Shown: in pieces, positions 24,701-34,035 of the stretch
Numbering within the stretch: the stretch's first letter is position 1
Layout: each line of letters opens with the position of its first letter
Assembly: GCF_009604375.1 (NCBI RefSeq)
Contig: NZ_WEGH01000005.1
Span: 1 to 64,000 of the forward strand
Length of the DNA: 64,000 bases
Reading direction: 5' to 3'
From: Actinomadura macrotermitis
GTDB taxonomy: Bacteria > Actinomycetota > Actinomycetes > Streptosporangiales > Streptosporangiaceae
The notes under the pieces: generated by a model
Database searches by the model: none
Told to the model about the DNA's origin: nothing
The model's input: only the letters and a program-made list of their open reading frames with translations
Position numbers and translations under genes: made by a program

Positions 24701-25419
24701 GCGCGCAGACCTGGGACGATTTCGCCGCGGCGCTCGCCGGCGAGCTGGCCGCGCTGACGGCGGGGGAGACCCTGCTGGCCGGTGGCGTCCGTTGCGACCA
24801 GCGGTCCGACCGGCTGACCGTCGACACCGGCGACCGGCGCGTGGAGACGCCCTGGCCCCTGACGACGGCCCGCTACCGCGAGCTGGCGGACCTCGCCGTG
24901 ACGGCGCTGCGGGGGGAGGACCCGGCGACGCTGGGAATCCGGGTCCTGCACGAGGAACTCCGCCCGGAGGGCGGCGGCGACTCCATGGCGGCGCTGCACT
25001 GGGAGGCGTTCGCGCAGGCCCTCGCGGAGGAGTTCGCGGACCTGCCGCACGGTGCGCTGGTGGTCATCTCCGAGCGGGTCGGCAACCGCTTCGCCCAGTT
25101 CGCCCAGGAGGACGACCGCCTCTACGCCGAGGTGACCGCGGCGTGCTTCATGCCGGAGGAGCAGCGGACCTCACCGGAGGGCGAGCGCGCCATCGAGGAG
25201 GCGGGCTGGCGCTCCAGGGAGGGGGACAACTGGTGGGTCGAGCTGCCCTGGCCCGGCTCGTCGCAGACCTACCGGGAGCTGGCGGGCATGGTCACCGGGG
25301 TGCTCGGCGGCGTCTTCGGCATCGCCGGCCCGGACGCGCTGCACTACCGGGCGTGGAACGAGCGCGACGGCAACGACGAGTTCGAGCTGCCCCGCCTGCG
25401 CCTGCCCTGGCAGCCGTGA
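24697..25419 (+). CDS. TY-Chap/YbjN-like duplicated protein
   Basis: This is a 240-residue soluble protein. Residues 1-95 and 100-240 are two copies of an alpha/beta unit that begins W..FA.ALA.EL/FA.L..G..L. The second copy is complete (HWEAFAQALAEEFADLPHGALVVI, then NRFAQFAQEDDRLYAEVTA and GWRSREGDNWWVELPWPGSS). The pattern resembles TY-Chap domains, a type III secretion chaperone-like fold common in actinobacteria; that name is tentative. GTG 24697 overlaps the previous stop by 4 nt (GTGA). A chaperone or binding role for this pair is inference. Confidence 0.72.
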   Translation: MSAQTWDDFAAALAGELAALTAGETLLAGGVRCDQRSDRLTVDTGDRRVETPWPLTTARYRELADLAVTALRGEDPATLGIRVLHEELRPEGGGDSMAALHWEAFAQALAEEFADLPHGALVVISERVGNRFAQFAQEDDRLYAEVTAACFMPEEQRTSPEGERAIEEAGWRSREGDNWWVELPWPGSSQTYRELAGMVTGVLGGVFGIAGPDALHYRAWNERDGNDEFELPRLRLPWQP

Positions 25420-25436
25420 TGCCGGCGTGGCCGCCG

Positions 25437-25778
25437 TCAGCGCGCGGGCCGGTACATGTAGGCGACGTTCACCGCGACGATCGCGGCCCACGCCACCACC
25501 AGCCCGAACCCGCCCACCTGGACCGCGGCGATGGCGCTCAGCGGGATCGCCGCGAGCAGGGACGCGAGGGCCATCACCAGGCTGAGGTCGCGCCCGCCCT
25601 GGGGGCGTGCGGCGGGGGCCGGGCGCTTCGGCGCGGGGGCGCCCGCGCGGGCCGGCATGGTCTCCTGGAGGCGGTCCACGACCGAGTCCAGGAACGCGTC
25701 GTCGTAGTCGGGGCCGAGCTCGCGGCGGGCGGCGAGCGCCGCGGCCAGGTCTTCGCGCGACAGGCGTGGCATCGTCAT
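25437..25778 (-). CDS. Small membrane protein with two helices
   Basis: No family is recognised. This 113-residue protein has a charged N-terminus (LSREDLAAALAARRELGPDYDDAFLDSVVDRL) of a kind common in actinobacterial membrane proteins, an Ala/Pro linker, and two C-terminal membrane helices at about 66-85 and 89-108. It starts at ATG 25778 (ATG 25772 also possible) and is divergent from the lipoprotein gene. Confidence 0.72.
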   Translation of the reverse strand: MTMPRLSREDLAAALAARRELGPDYDDAFLDSVVDRLQETMPARAGAPAPKRPAPAARPQGGRDLSLVMALASLLAAIPLSAIAAVQVGGFGLVVAWAAIVAVNVAYMYRPAR

Positions 25779-25921
25779 GGTCCGTTTATAGACACGGTGC
25801 GTGATCGTCCGCGTCCCCCGGCGGAGCGAATCGCCCGCTACCTCGCAAGGATGAGGTCCGGCCGGATACGGTACCGATCGGTAAACCGCCGCATTCCCTT
25901 CCTTTCCTTCCGGAGGTCCAC

Positions 25922-26347
25922 GTGAGCAAGCGGGCCCGCCCGACCGTCCCCCTCGTCTGCGCCGCCCTCGCCGCCGCGCTCACGCTCACCGCCTGCGGCG
26001 GCGGTGAGAAGAAGAAGGAGGACGCCGCGCCCGCCGGGCCGCCGACCACCATGGCGCCGATGCCGAAGGTGCAGCCCGCCCAGGTCAAGGCGCTCGTCGG
26101 CCGCTGGGTCGGGGTGAACAAGGACTACTTCGAGTTCCAGCGCGACGGCGCCGGCGTGTGGATGAAGGACAAGCAGCAGCTGTGGAAGGGGCAGGCCATC
26201 CCCGACGGCACGGACAAGTACCGTTTCTCCTGGGAGGGCGGCGACCCGCAGGCCGCCTCCTACTGGGGCGTCAAGGTCACCGACAACGGCGCCAAGCTGG
26301 TGTTCGCCGGCACCAACCAGTCCTACACCAAGAGCAAGGCCAAGTGA
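25922..26347 (+). CDS. Small lipoprotein
   Basis: This 141-residue exported lipoprotein has a signal peptide of about 24 residues that ends in lipobox LTAC with the lipidated Cys at about 25. A Lys/Glu-rich linker and a beta-rich domain of about 90 residues (VGRWVGVNKDYFEFQRDGAGVW) follow. The fold looks like a small lipocalin/META-type barrel; the role is unknown. GGAGG lies five bases before GTG 25922. It is 7 bp upstream of the MoxR ATPase gene and may be co-transcribed with it. Confidence 0.8.
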   Translation: MSKRARPTVPLVCAALAAALTLTACGGGEKKKEDAAPAGPPTTMAPMPKVQPAQVKALVGRWVGVNKDYFEFQRDGAGVWMKDKQQLWKGQAIPDGTDKYRFSWEGGDPQAASYWGVKVTDNGAKLVFAGTNQSYTKSKAK

Positions 26348-26354
26348 TCGCCCG

Positions 26355-27227
<873 letters not shown>

Positions 27228-27229
27228 CG

Positions 27230-28621
27230 ATGGGCTCGCTGGTCGACCGGCACACCGGCTTCGTCGCGGCGCTGCGCGAGGCCGGGCTGCCGGTGTCGCT
27301 CGCCGAGGGCCTGGACGCGGTGCGCGCCATGCAGGTGATCGACCTGGTGCAGCGCGAGTCGCTGCGCGCCGCCTACGCCGCGACGCTGGTGAAGCGGCCG
27401 GCGCACCGGGCCACCTTCGACACCCTGTTCGACCTGTGGTTCCCGGCGGCGCTCGGGGACGGCGCCGCGCACGTCCCGGACCGTCCCGCGCGCTCCTACG
27501 ACGAGGAGGGCAAGGCCGTCCCGGCGCCGCTGGACCCGCGGGTGCAGGCCCGCCGCGCCGAGCTGTCGGACCTGCTGCTGAGCGGGGACGAGGCGGCGCT
27601 GCGGCAGTTCGCGCGCGACGCCGTCGCCGCCTACGGGCAGACACCCGGCCAGCAGTCGTGGTTCTCCTCGGGCGTGCTGCGCGCGATGTCGCCCGAGACG
27701 CTGATGGCGGGCCTGCTGAACGCCGTCCTGAACGGGCAGGAGCGCGGCGGGATGGCCGAGCAGGTCGCCCGCCGCACCTTCCGCGACCGCATCACCCGGT
27801 TCGAGGACATGGTCGGCGCCGAGGTGCGGCGGCGCATCGCCGAGGACACCGGGGTGGAGCGCACCGCGCGGCTGGCGGTCCGCCCGCCGCTGGAGCGGCT
27901 GGACTTCAGCCGCGCGGGCCGCGCCGACATGGCGGCGCTGCGCCGCGAGGTGTACCCGCTGGCGCGGCGCCTGGCGACCCGGCTGACGCAGAAGCAGCGG
28001 GCCGGCAAGCGGGGCCGGCTGGACTTCCGCCGCACCGTGCGCGCGTCGCTCGGCAGCGGCGGCGTGCCGCTCACCACCTACCATCGGCCGCGCCGCCCGC
28101 ACCGGCCCGAGCTGGTGATCCTGTGCGACGCCAGCGACTCGGTGACCGCGTTCGCGCACTTCACGCTGCTGCTGACGTTCGCGCTGCGCGAGCAGTTCAG
28201 CAAGGTGCGGGCGTTCGCGTTCATCGACGCCACCGACGAGATCACCGAGTACTTCGCGCCCGGCGTGGACGTGGCCGACGCGATGACCCGGATCGCCCGC
28301 GAGGCCGACCTGGTGTGGATCACCGGCCGGTCCAACTACGGCAACGCGATCAAGGTGTTCGAGGACCGGTACGGCGACGCGGTCGGGCCGAGGTCGTCCC
28401 TGCTGATCCTCGGGGACGCCCGCTCCAACTACGGCGAGCTGTCCCTGCCGATCCTGCGCGCGATGGCGGGCCGGGCGCGGCACTCCTACTGGCTGAACCC
28501 CGAGCCGCGCGCCCAGTGGGACACCGGCGACTCGGCGGCGTCGCGCTACGGCGAGATCGTGCCGATGTACGAGTGCCGCAACCTGACCCAGCTCACCGCG
28601 TTCATCGAGGAGCTGGCCTAG
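27230..28621 (+). CDS. VWA domain protein, CoxE-like
   Basis: This 463-residue VWA (CoxE/YehP-like) protein is the usual partner of the MoxR ATPase upstream. The N-terminal two thirds are helical and charged. The VWA domain starts near residue 285, where LVILCDASDSV carries the MIDAS DxSxS motif, followed by FSKVRAFAFIDATDEITEYF and a Thr/Asp pair. Together they probably mature or remodel an unidentified enzyme complex. Its TAG overlaps the convergent MFS gene by 3 bp. Confidence 0.9.
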   Translation: MGSLVDRHTGFVAALREAGLPVSLAEGLDAVRAMQVIDLVQRESLRAAYAATLVKRPAHRATFDTLFDLWFPAALGDGAAHVPDRPARSYDEEGKAVPAPLDPRVQARRAELSDLLLSGDEAALRQFARDAVAAYGQTPGQQSWFSSGVLRAMSPETLMAGLLNAVLNGQERGGMAEQVARRTFRDRITRFEDMVGAEVRRRIAEDTGVERTARLAVRPPLERLDFSRAGRADMAALRREVYPLARRLATRLTQKQRAGKRGRLDFRRTVRASLGSGGVPLTTYHRPRRPHRPELVILCDASDSVTAFAHFTLLLTFALREQFSKVRAFAFIDATDEITEYFAPGVDVADAMTRIAREADLVWITGRSNYGNAIKVFEDRYGDAVGPRSSLLILGDARSNYGELSLPILRAMAGRARHSYWLNPEPRAQWDTGDSAASRYGEIVPMYECRNLTQLTAFIEELA

Positions 28622-29997
28622 CGGCCGTCCAGCACGGCGGCCAGGAGCGCGCCGAGGGCGCAGACCACGGCCGACGCCAGCATCGCCGCGTTGGTGCCGT
28701 GCAGGACCGCCGTCGTGGAGGTGCCGCCGGAGGACGCGATGGCGATCGCGCCGGCGACGCCGAGGGACGCGCCGATGTAGCGGGCGGTGTTGTTGGCGCC
28801 CGACCCCATGCTCGCGCGCTCGGGCGGGACGCTCTCCACCGCGACGCGGGCGAGCATCGCGTTGCCGAGGCCGCTGCCGATCCCGGCGACGACCAGGCCG
28901 GGCAGCAGCCGCCACCAGTGCGTGCCGGGCGCGAGCCCGAGCAGGGCCAGTTCGCCGGCGGCGTTCACCAGCAGCGCGACGGCGAGCAGCCGGCCCGCGG
29001 CGAACCGGGTGGGCAGCCGCCGCGCCTGCAGCGCGACCAGGAACGACAGGCCCGACCAGACCGCGAACAGCAGCGCGGCGGTGAGGGGCGTCATGCCGAG
29101 CGCCACGTCGAGCACGGTGACCAGGTAGCTCATCACGCCGATGATGCCGAGGCCGGTGACCAGCGCGCCGGTGACCGACAGCAGGAACGCCGGCCGCCGG
29201 AACAGCCCCGGTTCCAGCATCGGGGCCCGGCGCCGCGCCTCGACCAGCGGGAACGCGGCGAGCAGCACGGCGGCGATCGCGAGGGAGACCAGCACCGCCG
29301 GGCGCGTCCAGCCGGTGCGGCCGAGGGTGACGGCGGTGAGCAGCGCGGTGACGCCGCCGGCCATGGTGAGCGTGCCGGGCAGGTCCAGGCCGCGCCGGAC
29401 GGCGGCGCGCGACTCGGGCAGCGCGCGGGCGGACGCGGCGGTCAGCGCGAGCGAGGCTGCGGCCGTCGCCCAGTACCACAGGCGCCAGTCGGCTACGGCG
29501 AACGCGGCCGAGGCGATCGGGCCGAGCGCGATGCCGAGCCCGAGCATCGCGCCCCACACGCCGGTGGCGCGGACCCGCTCGGCGCCGGTGTAGGCGGTGC
29601 CGAGGATGCCGAGGCCGGTCGCCAGCAGCGCGGCGCTCGCGGCGCCCTGCACGATCCGCCCGGCGACGAAGACGCCCGCGCCCGGCGCGACGGCGCAGGC
29701 GGCGCTGGAGGCCGCGAGCAGGAGGCCGCCGAGCAGGAACACCCGCCGCCGGCCGTGGTCGTCGGCGAGGCTGCCGACCGCCAGCAGCGCCGCGGCGAGG
29801 CCGAGGCTGATCGAGCTCATCAGCCAGATCCGCGCGGTGGCGCCGGCGTGCAGGCTCGCGGCGGTGTCGGCCAGCACGGCCATCGGCGCGGTGTAGTTCA
29901 TCAGGGCGATCAGGGTCGCCGCGCCGGTGAGGCCGAGCACGGCGCCCGCGGGCCCGGGGCCGGACCGGGTGGCGCGGGGGGTCGCCAGGGTGGTCAT
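28618..29997 (-). CDS. MFS drug/solute efflux transporter
   Basis: This 459-residue major facilitator has 14 predicted helices, DHA2/EmrB-QacA type. Motif A is GSLADDHGRRRVFLLG near residues 70-85, and motif C-like GLGIALGPIASAAFA follows in helix 5. It probably exports drugs or metabolites by proton antiport. AAGGAG lies before ATG 29997. It is divergent from an HxlR-type regulator with two palindromic operators between them, so it is probably repressed by that regulator and induced by its ligand. Confidence 0.88.
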   Translation of the reverse strand: MTTLATPRATRSGPGPAGAVLGLTGAATLIALMNYTAPMAVLADTAASLHAGATARIWLMSSISLGLAAALLAVGSLADDHGRRRVFLLGGLLLAASSAACAVAPGAGVFVAGRIVQGAASAALLATGLGILGTAYTGAERVRATGVWGAMLGLGIALGPIASAAFAVADWRLWYWATAAASLALTAASARALPESRAAVRRGLDLPGTLTMAGGVTALLTAVTLGRTGWTRPAVLVSLAIAAVLLAAFPLVEARRRAPMLEPGLFRRPAFLLSVTGALVTGLGIIGVMSYLVTVLDVALGMTPLTAALLFAVWSGLSFLVALQARRLPTRFAAGRLLAVALLVNAAGELALLGLAPGTHWWRLLPGLVVAGIGSGLGNAMLARVAVESVPPERASMGSGANNTARYIGASLGVAGAIAIASSGGTSTTAVLHGTNAAMLASAVVCALGALLAAVLDGR

Positions 29998-30008
29998 GCG
30001 CGCTCCTT

Positions 30009-30058
30009 GGTTCGGTGAACGAACCGACGGTAACACGATCGAGTTCGGTGAACGAACC
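30009..30058. promoter_or_regulatory. Twin operators between MFS and HxlR genes
   Basis: Two near-identical copies of GTTCGGTGAACGAACC at 30010-30025 and 30043-30058. Each has perfect GGTTCG/CGAACC (first copy) or GTTCG/CGAAC (second copy) arms around GTGAA. The 33-bp offset is about three helical turns. This suits cooperative binding of the HxlR regulator. Confidence 0.75.
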
Positions 30059-30080
30059 ATGGCGGGGGTAATCTGGCGGC

Positions 30081-30578
30081 ATGGCACTCGGCAAGGACTA
30101 CCGCGGGCTGGACTGCTCCCTGTCGCGCTCCCTGGAGGTGGTGGGGGAGCGCTGGACGCTGCTGATCGTCCGCGACGCCTGCTACGGCGTGCGCCGCTTC
30201 AGCGACTTCCAGGCGCACCTGGAGATCCCGCGCGCGGTCCTGTCGGCGCGGCTGACGGCGCTGGTGGACGCGGGCGTCCTTGCCAAGGAGGGCCACGAGT
30301 ACGCCGTCACCGAGGTCGGCCGGCAGCTCTGGCCGGTGATCCACCTGCTGCTGCGCTGGGGCGCCGACAACTTCGCCGCCGGGCCGTGCCGGGTGTTCCG
30401 CCACGTCGGCTGCGGAGAGGAGATCGGCCCGGACGGCGGCTGCGCGGCCTGCGGCAGGGACGTCTCGCTGGAGGAGCTGGAGATCCATCCCGGGCCCGGC
30501 CTGGACCCCCGCCGCGACGATCCGGTCAGCCGGGCGCTGCGCGAGCCGCACCGGATGCTGGAGCCGATCCGTCCCTGA
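30081..30578 (+). CDS. HxlR-type winged-helix regulator
   Basis: This 165-residue regulator has an HxlR winged helix at residues 12-95: DCSLSRSLEVVGERWTLLIV, RRFSDFQAHLEIPRAVLSAR and RLTALVDAGVL. The C-terminal extension carries four or more cysteines and a His (PCRVFRHVGC, then GGCAACGRD), a zinc-ribbon-like pattern. ATG 30081 follows TAATCT (30069-30074) by six bases, so the mRNA may be leaderless. It probably represses itself and the divergent MFS pump. Confidence 0.88.
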   Translation: MALGKDYRGLDCSLSRSLEVVGERWTLLIVRDACYGVRRFSDFQAHLEIPRAVLSARLTALVDAGVLAKEGHEYAVTEVGRQLWPVIHLLLRWGADNFAAGPCRVFRHVGCGEEIGPDGGCAACGRDVSLEELEIHPGPGLDPRRDDPVSRALREPHRMLEPIRP

Positions 30579-30632
30579 CCGGGCAGAACATCCCGTTAAG
30601 GGGTGTGATGTACGGAACATTAAGGGTGACCG

Positions 30633-30651
30633 GATAATCTCCTGCGTCATG
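30633..30651 (+). promoter_or_regulatory. -10 element upstream of cyclase gene
   Basis: GATAAT at 30633-30638 (or TAATCT at 30635-30640) lies 8-10 bases before ATG 30649. No ribosome binding site is present, so a leaderless or near-leaderless transcript is likely. Confidence 0.4.
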
Positions 30652-32253
30652 GAGACCGAGCAGGCGGAGCCGGAGCGCGCCCGGGCGCGCAGCCCCTTCG
30701 GCTTGCTGTGGCGGCTGATCGACGGACCGCCGGACGAGCCGCGCGCCCGCGTCGCCGCCCGCTCCCGGCTGCTGGTGATCTTCGCCGCGGCGCTGGCCAA
30801 CCTCGGCGGCGCCCTGGTCGTGCTGCTGTTCACCCTGGTCATCCCGAGCCCCGAGGGCGAGGTCCCCGGCCGGCTGCGCGTCATCAACGTGTGGCTGTTC
30901 GGCACCTACGTCGTGCTCGCGGTGCCGGTCGGGCTGATGCTCGGCGAGCGCTTCTTCCGCCGCGTCCGCCGGCTCGCCGAGCAGCACCCCGAGCCCGGCC
31001 GCCGCGAACGCTCCCTGCTGCTGTACGCCCCGCTGCGGCTGATGGCGGTGCACCTCACGCTGTGGGGCGTCGGCACCGTCCTGTGGGTGATCATCAACGC
31101 GCCGTTCTCGGTGCTGCTGGCCGTCAAGCTCGGCCTGACCAGCCTGCTCGGCGGCCTCACCACCTGCACCATCGTCTACCTGCTCACCGAGCGGCTGCTG
31201 CGCCGCGCGGTCACCAGCGCGCTGAGCGCCGGCGTGCCGCGGCGCACCGGCCTGCCCGGTGTGGTCGCCCGGTCGGTGCTGGCCTGGAGCCTCGGCACCG
31301 CCGTCCCGCTGCTCGGGCTGCTCGTGCTCGCGGTCGGCTCGTTCACCATCGCCAAGGTCTCGCTGCGCGACTTCGCCGTCGCGGTGATCGTGCTCGGCGG
31401 CACCGCGCTGACCGTCGGCCTCGGCGTCACCTACGGCGCCGCGCGCGCGATCGCCGACCCGGTCGAGTCCGTGCGCCTCGGCCTGGCCCGGATCGAGCGC
31501 GGCGACCTGGACGTGCAGGTGCCGGTCTACGACGCCAGCGAGATCGGGCTGCTGCAGGCCGGGTTCAACCACATGGCCGCCGGGCTGCGCGAGCACGCCC
31601 GGCTGCAGGACCTGTTCGGCCGCCAGGTCGGCGAGGACGTCGCGCGGGACGCGCTGGAGCGCGGCATCGACCTCGGCGGCGAGCTGCGCGAGGTCGCGGT
31701 GATCTTCGTGGACCTGATCGGCTCCACCCGGCTGGCCGCCGACCGGCCGCCGACCGAGGTGGTCAAGCTGCTCAACGACTTCTTCGCGGTGGTCGTTCAG
31801 GTGATCGGCAAGCACGGCGGCTGGATCAACAAGTTCGAGGGCGACGCCGCCCTGGCGATCTTCGGGGCGCCGCTGGCGCTGGACGGCGCCCCCGGCCGGG
31901 CCCTCGCCGCCGCCCGCGAGCTGGCGGTCCGGCTGCGCGCCGAGGTGCCCGCGCTGCGCGCCGCGGTCGGCGTCTCGGCGGGCGAGGCGGTCGCCGGGCA
32001 CATCGGCGCCGAGGAGCGCTTCGAGTACACCGTGATCGGCGACCCGGTGAACGAGGCCGCCCGCCTCACCGACCTGGCCAAGACCACCGAGGAGCGGGTG
32101 CTCGCGGCCGGCGCGGTCGTCGCCGTGGCCCCGCCCGAGGAGGCCGACCGCTGGTGGCTCGGCGAGGAGGTCACGCTGCGCGGCCGCACCCAGGCCACCC
32201 GGCTCGCCTCGCCGCGCCGCGCGGACCGCGAGCCGCAGGCCGCCGAGCGCTAG
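30649..32253 (+). CDS. Membrane class III adenylate/guanylate cyclase
   Basis: This 534-residue protein has an N-terminal membrane domain with about six helices (residues 40-265), a HAMP domain at about 265-320 (IADPVESVRLGLARIERGDL), and a class III cyclase domain at 345-510. Catalytic features are visible: metal Asp in VIFVDLIGSTRLAA, second metal Asp in NKFEGDAALAIFGAP, and EYTVIGDPVNEAARL carrying the transition-state Asn/Arg region. This is the Rv1625/Rv1319-type layout. It probably makes cAMP in response to a membrane signal. Its stop overlaps the convergent lipoprotein by 2 bp. Confidence 0.92.
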   Translation: METEQAEPERARARSPFGLLWRLIDGPPDEPRARVAARSRLLVIFAAALANLGGALVVLLFTLVIPSPEGEVPGRLRVINVWLFGTYVVLAVPVGLMLGERFFRRVRRLAEQHPEPGRRERSLLLYAPLRLMAVHLTLWGVGTVLWVIINAPFSVLLAVKLGLTSLLGGLTTCTIVYLLTERLLRRAVTSALSAGVPRRTGLPGVVARSVLAWSLGTAVPLLGLLVLAVGSFTIAKVSLRDFAVAVIVLGGTALTVGLGVTYGAARAIADPVESVRLGLARIERGDLDVQVPVYDASEIGLLQAGFNHMAAGLREHARLQDLFGRQVGEDVARDALERGIDLGGELREVAVIFVDLIGSTRLAADRPPTEVVKLLNDFFAVVVQVIGKHGGWINKFEGDAALAIFGAPLALDGAPGRALAAARELAVRLRAEVPALRAAVGVSAGEAVAGHIGAEERFEYTVIGDPVNEAARLTDLAKTTEERVLAAGAVVAVAPPEEADRWWLGEEVTLRGRTQATRLASPRRADREPQAAER

Positions 32254-32993
32254 GCGGCGCCGAGCGTGGCGCCGCGCAGCGTGGTGTAGAACCTCTTGAA
32301 CCCCGGGCCGGTCTCCTCGCCGATGTAGACGTCGGCGTGGTGCTCGCCCCCGTAGCCAGGGCGGAACAGGTCGGTGACCGTCCAGGAGGCGTTGCGGAAC
32401 GCCGCGCACACCTTCGCCTCGACCGGTTCGCCGCTCTCGGTGCGGCCGCAGCCGGTGACGGCGAACCGCTGGCCGCGCTTCAGCACGTCCTTGTCGGCGG
32501 CGGCCGTGCTCCACGGGTGCAGCGGCTTGGCGGTGGAGTCGCGGGTGGTGTCGTCCAGCCACCAGCCGACGCTGTGCGACCAGTTCAGGTAGCGGCCCTT
32601 GTTCGGGCCGGCGGTGATCCGGCCGCTGCCCTCGATCTGGATGATCTTCAGGAAGTCCGCCGGGTAGGAGCCGAGCGGGGTGCGGCCGCGGGTGCAGTGC
32701 AGCTGCGGGCAGCCGCGCACCGCCGTCGGCTTCCCGCCGTGGAACGACTGGACGGCGGTGTAGTAGGTGGTGATCCGCCAGCCGCCGGGCCTGCCGAGCG
32801 GCCGGACCGGGCGGGTCTGCGGCCGGGGCTGCGCGGACGGCGGCGGGGGAGTGGTGGCGGGCACCACGTCGGCGGCGGGCGCGGTCGGCGGCGGCACGTT
32901 CAACGCGCCCCTGGACGTTCCGGACGCCGTGCCGCAGCCCGTCAGGGCCACGCACAGCGCCACGGCGACGGCCTGCGGTCCCCTGGGCCGCAT
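32250..32993 (-). CDS. Lipoprotein with putative 3D/double-psi barrel-like domain
   Basis: The 247-residue product is an exported lipoprotein with signal peptide and lipobox LTGC (Cys at about 20), a Pro/Thr-rich linker to residue 70, and a globular domain starting WRITTYYTAVQSFHGG. The domain has Cys pairs (GCPQLHC, VTGC/KVC), PLGSYPADFL and YLNWSHSVGWWLD, and ends EHHADVYIG. The pattern PLG...TAAAD...D(V/L)YI recalls 3D-type double-psi barrels of wall-lytic proteins, but this is tentative. ATG 32993 gives a proper signal peptide; the upstream start adds non-signal residues. Confidence 0.75.
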   Translation of the reverse strand: MRPRGPQAVAVALCVALTGCGTASGTSRGALNVPPPTAPAADVVPATTPPPPSAQPRPQTRPVRPLGRPGGWRITTYYTAVQSFHGGKPTAVRGCPQLHCTRGRTPLGSYPADFLKIIQIEGSGRITAGPNKGRYLNWSHSVGWWLDDTTRDSTAKPLHPWSTAAADKDVLKRGQRFAVTGCGRTESGEPVEAKVCAAFRNASWTVTDLFRPGYGGEHHADVYIGEETGPGFKRFYTTLRGATLGAA

Positions 32994-33028
32994 CGCACCC
33001 CCTCGATCACCGGACGGTCCAGGGGACA

Positions 33029-33943
33029 CTATGGCGCACCGGCGCCGCCCGTCATGTCCTCGCCCCGGATGTCACCGAAGGGTGCGATGTCCATCACCGC
33101 CTTGCCGGGCCCGCGCGCCTCGGCGACCCGCTCCCAGGGGCCCCGCCAGCCGATGCCGGGGTCGAGCTCCCCGGCGGCCAGCAGCCCGGCCAGGAAGGCC
33201 AGGTCGGGGCCGGTGCGGTCGGCGTCGCCGAACGAGCTGAGCGTCCGGGCGGCGCCGAGCGCGAACGTCGCGTACGGCGCCAGGACGGCGGGCTCCCCGC
33301 TGACCCAGCCGATGCTCTGCAGGCTGCCGCCGGGCGCGAGCAGGTCCCAGGCGGCGGTGAGCTGCGGGCCGCCGACGGTGTCCAGCACCAGGTCCACCGG
33401 CCGGTCGACGCCCGCCGGGCCGGTCACGACCTCGTCCGCGCCGAGCAGCGCACCGCGCCCGGGGTCGCGCACCGAGGCGATCACGTGCGCCCCGGCGCGC
33501 CGGGCGAGCTGCACCGCGAGCCGCCCGACGCCGCCGGTCGCGCCGGTGACCAGCACGCGCCGGCCGAGCAGCGGGCCGCCCGCCCGCAGCGTGCGCAGCG
33601 CGGTGACGCCGGCCAGCGGCAGCGCCGCCGCCTCCGCCGGGTCCACCCCGTCCGGCAGTTCGGCGAGGTCGGTGGTGGCGACCGCGATCCGCTGCGCCCA
33701 GGCGCCGGGCGCGAAGGCCAGCACGCGGGTCCCGGCGGGCGGCCCGCTGCCGTCCGCCGCCGCGCGCACGACGACGCCCGCCGCGTCGCAGCCGAGGACG
33801 GTGCCCGGCGGGCGGACGCCGGCGCGCAGGTCGCCGTGGTTGACCGAGGTGTGGCGCACCTCGACCAGCGCCTGGTGGGGCAGCGGGTCGGGGAGCGCGA
33901 TCGGCTGCAGCGACATTCCCTCGACGATGGCCAGCACGTGCAC
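33029..33943 (-). CDS. Zinc-independent MDR oxidoreductase (quinone reductase-like)
   Basis: This 304-residue medium-chain dehydrogenase/reductase has HTSVNHGDL in the N-terminal domain, GCDAAGVVV, and the Rossmann motif VLVTGATGGVGRLAVQLARRAGA at about 128-150. The structural zinc cysteines are absent. It is predicted to use NADPH to reduce quinones or enones. It is divergent from a TetR regulator with twin palindromes between them, so it is probably a stress-inducible target of that regulator. Confidence 0.87.
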   Translation of the reverse strand: MHVLAIVEGMSLQPIALPDPLPHQALVEVRHTSVNHGDLRAGVRPPGTVLGCDAAGVVVRAAADGSGPPAGTRVLAFAPGAWAQRIAVATTDLAELPDGVDPAEAAALPLAGVTALRTLRAGGPLLGRRVLVTGATGGVGRLAVQLARRAGAHVIASVRDPGRGALLGADEVVTGPAGVDRPVDLVLDTVGGPQLTAAWDLLAPGGSLQSIGWVSGEPAVLAPYATFALGAARTLSSFGDADRTGPDLAFLAGLLAAGELDPGIGWRGPWERVAEARGPGKAVMDIAPFGDIRGEDMTGGAGAP

Positions 33944-33962
33944 GGCGGTCTCCTCCGATTAA

Positions 33963-34013
33963 GCGGACCGACGGTCCGCATCTCTGCGCGGTAATATACG
34001 GACCGTCAGTCCG
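33963..34013. promoter_or_regulatory. Twin TetR operators with -10 element
   Basis: GCGGACCGACGGTCCGC at 33963-33979 (7-bp perfect arms) and CGGACCGTCAGTCCG at 33999-34013 (5-bp arms) share the half-site CGGAC. TAATAT at 33992-33997 lies between them and could be the -10 of tetR or, in reverse, of the oxidoreductase. This is classical autoregulatory TetR geometry. Confidence 0.75.
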
Positions 34014-34035
34014 ATTTGTCGACAGGAGATCCGCG

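Noticed and set aside
27436..30018. 860-residue plus-strand frame covering the VWA and MFS region
   Set aside because: It runs out of frame through the VWA gene and antisense to the MFS gene, which have convincing helices and motifs.
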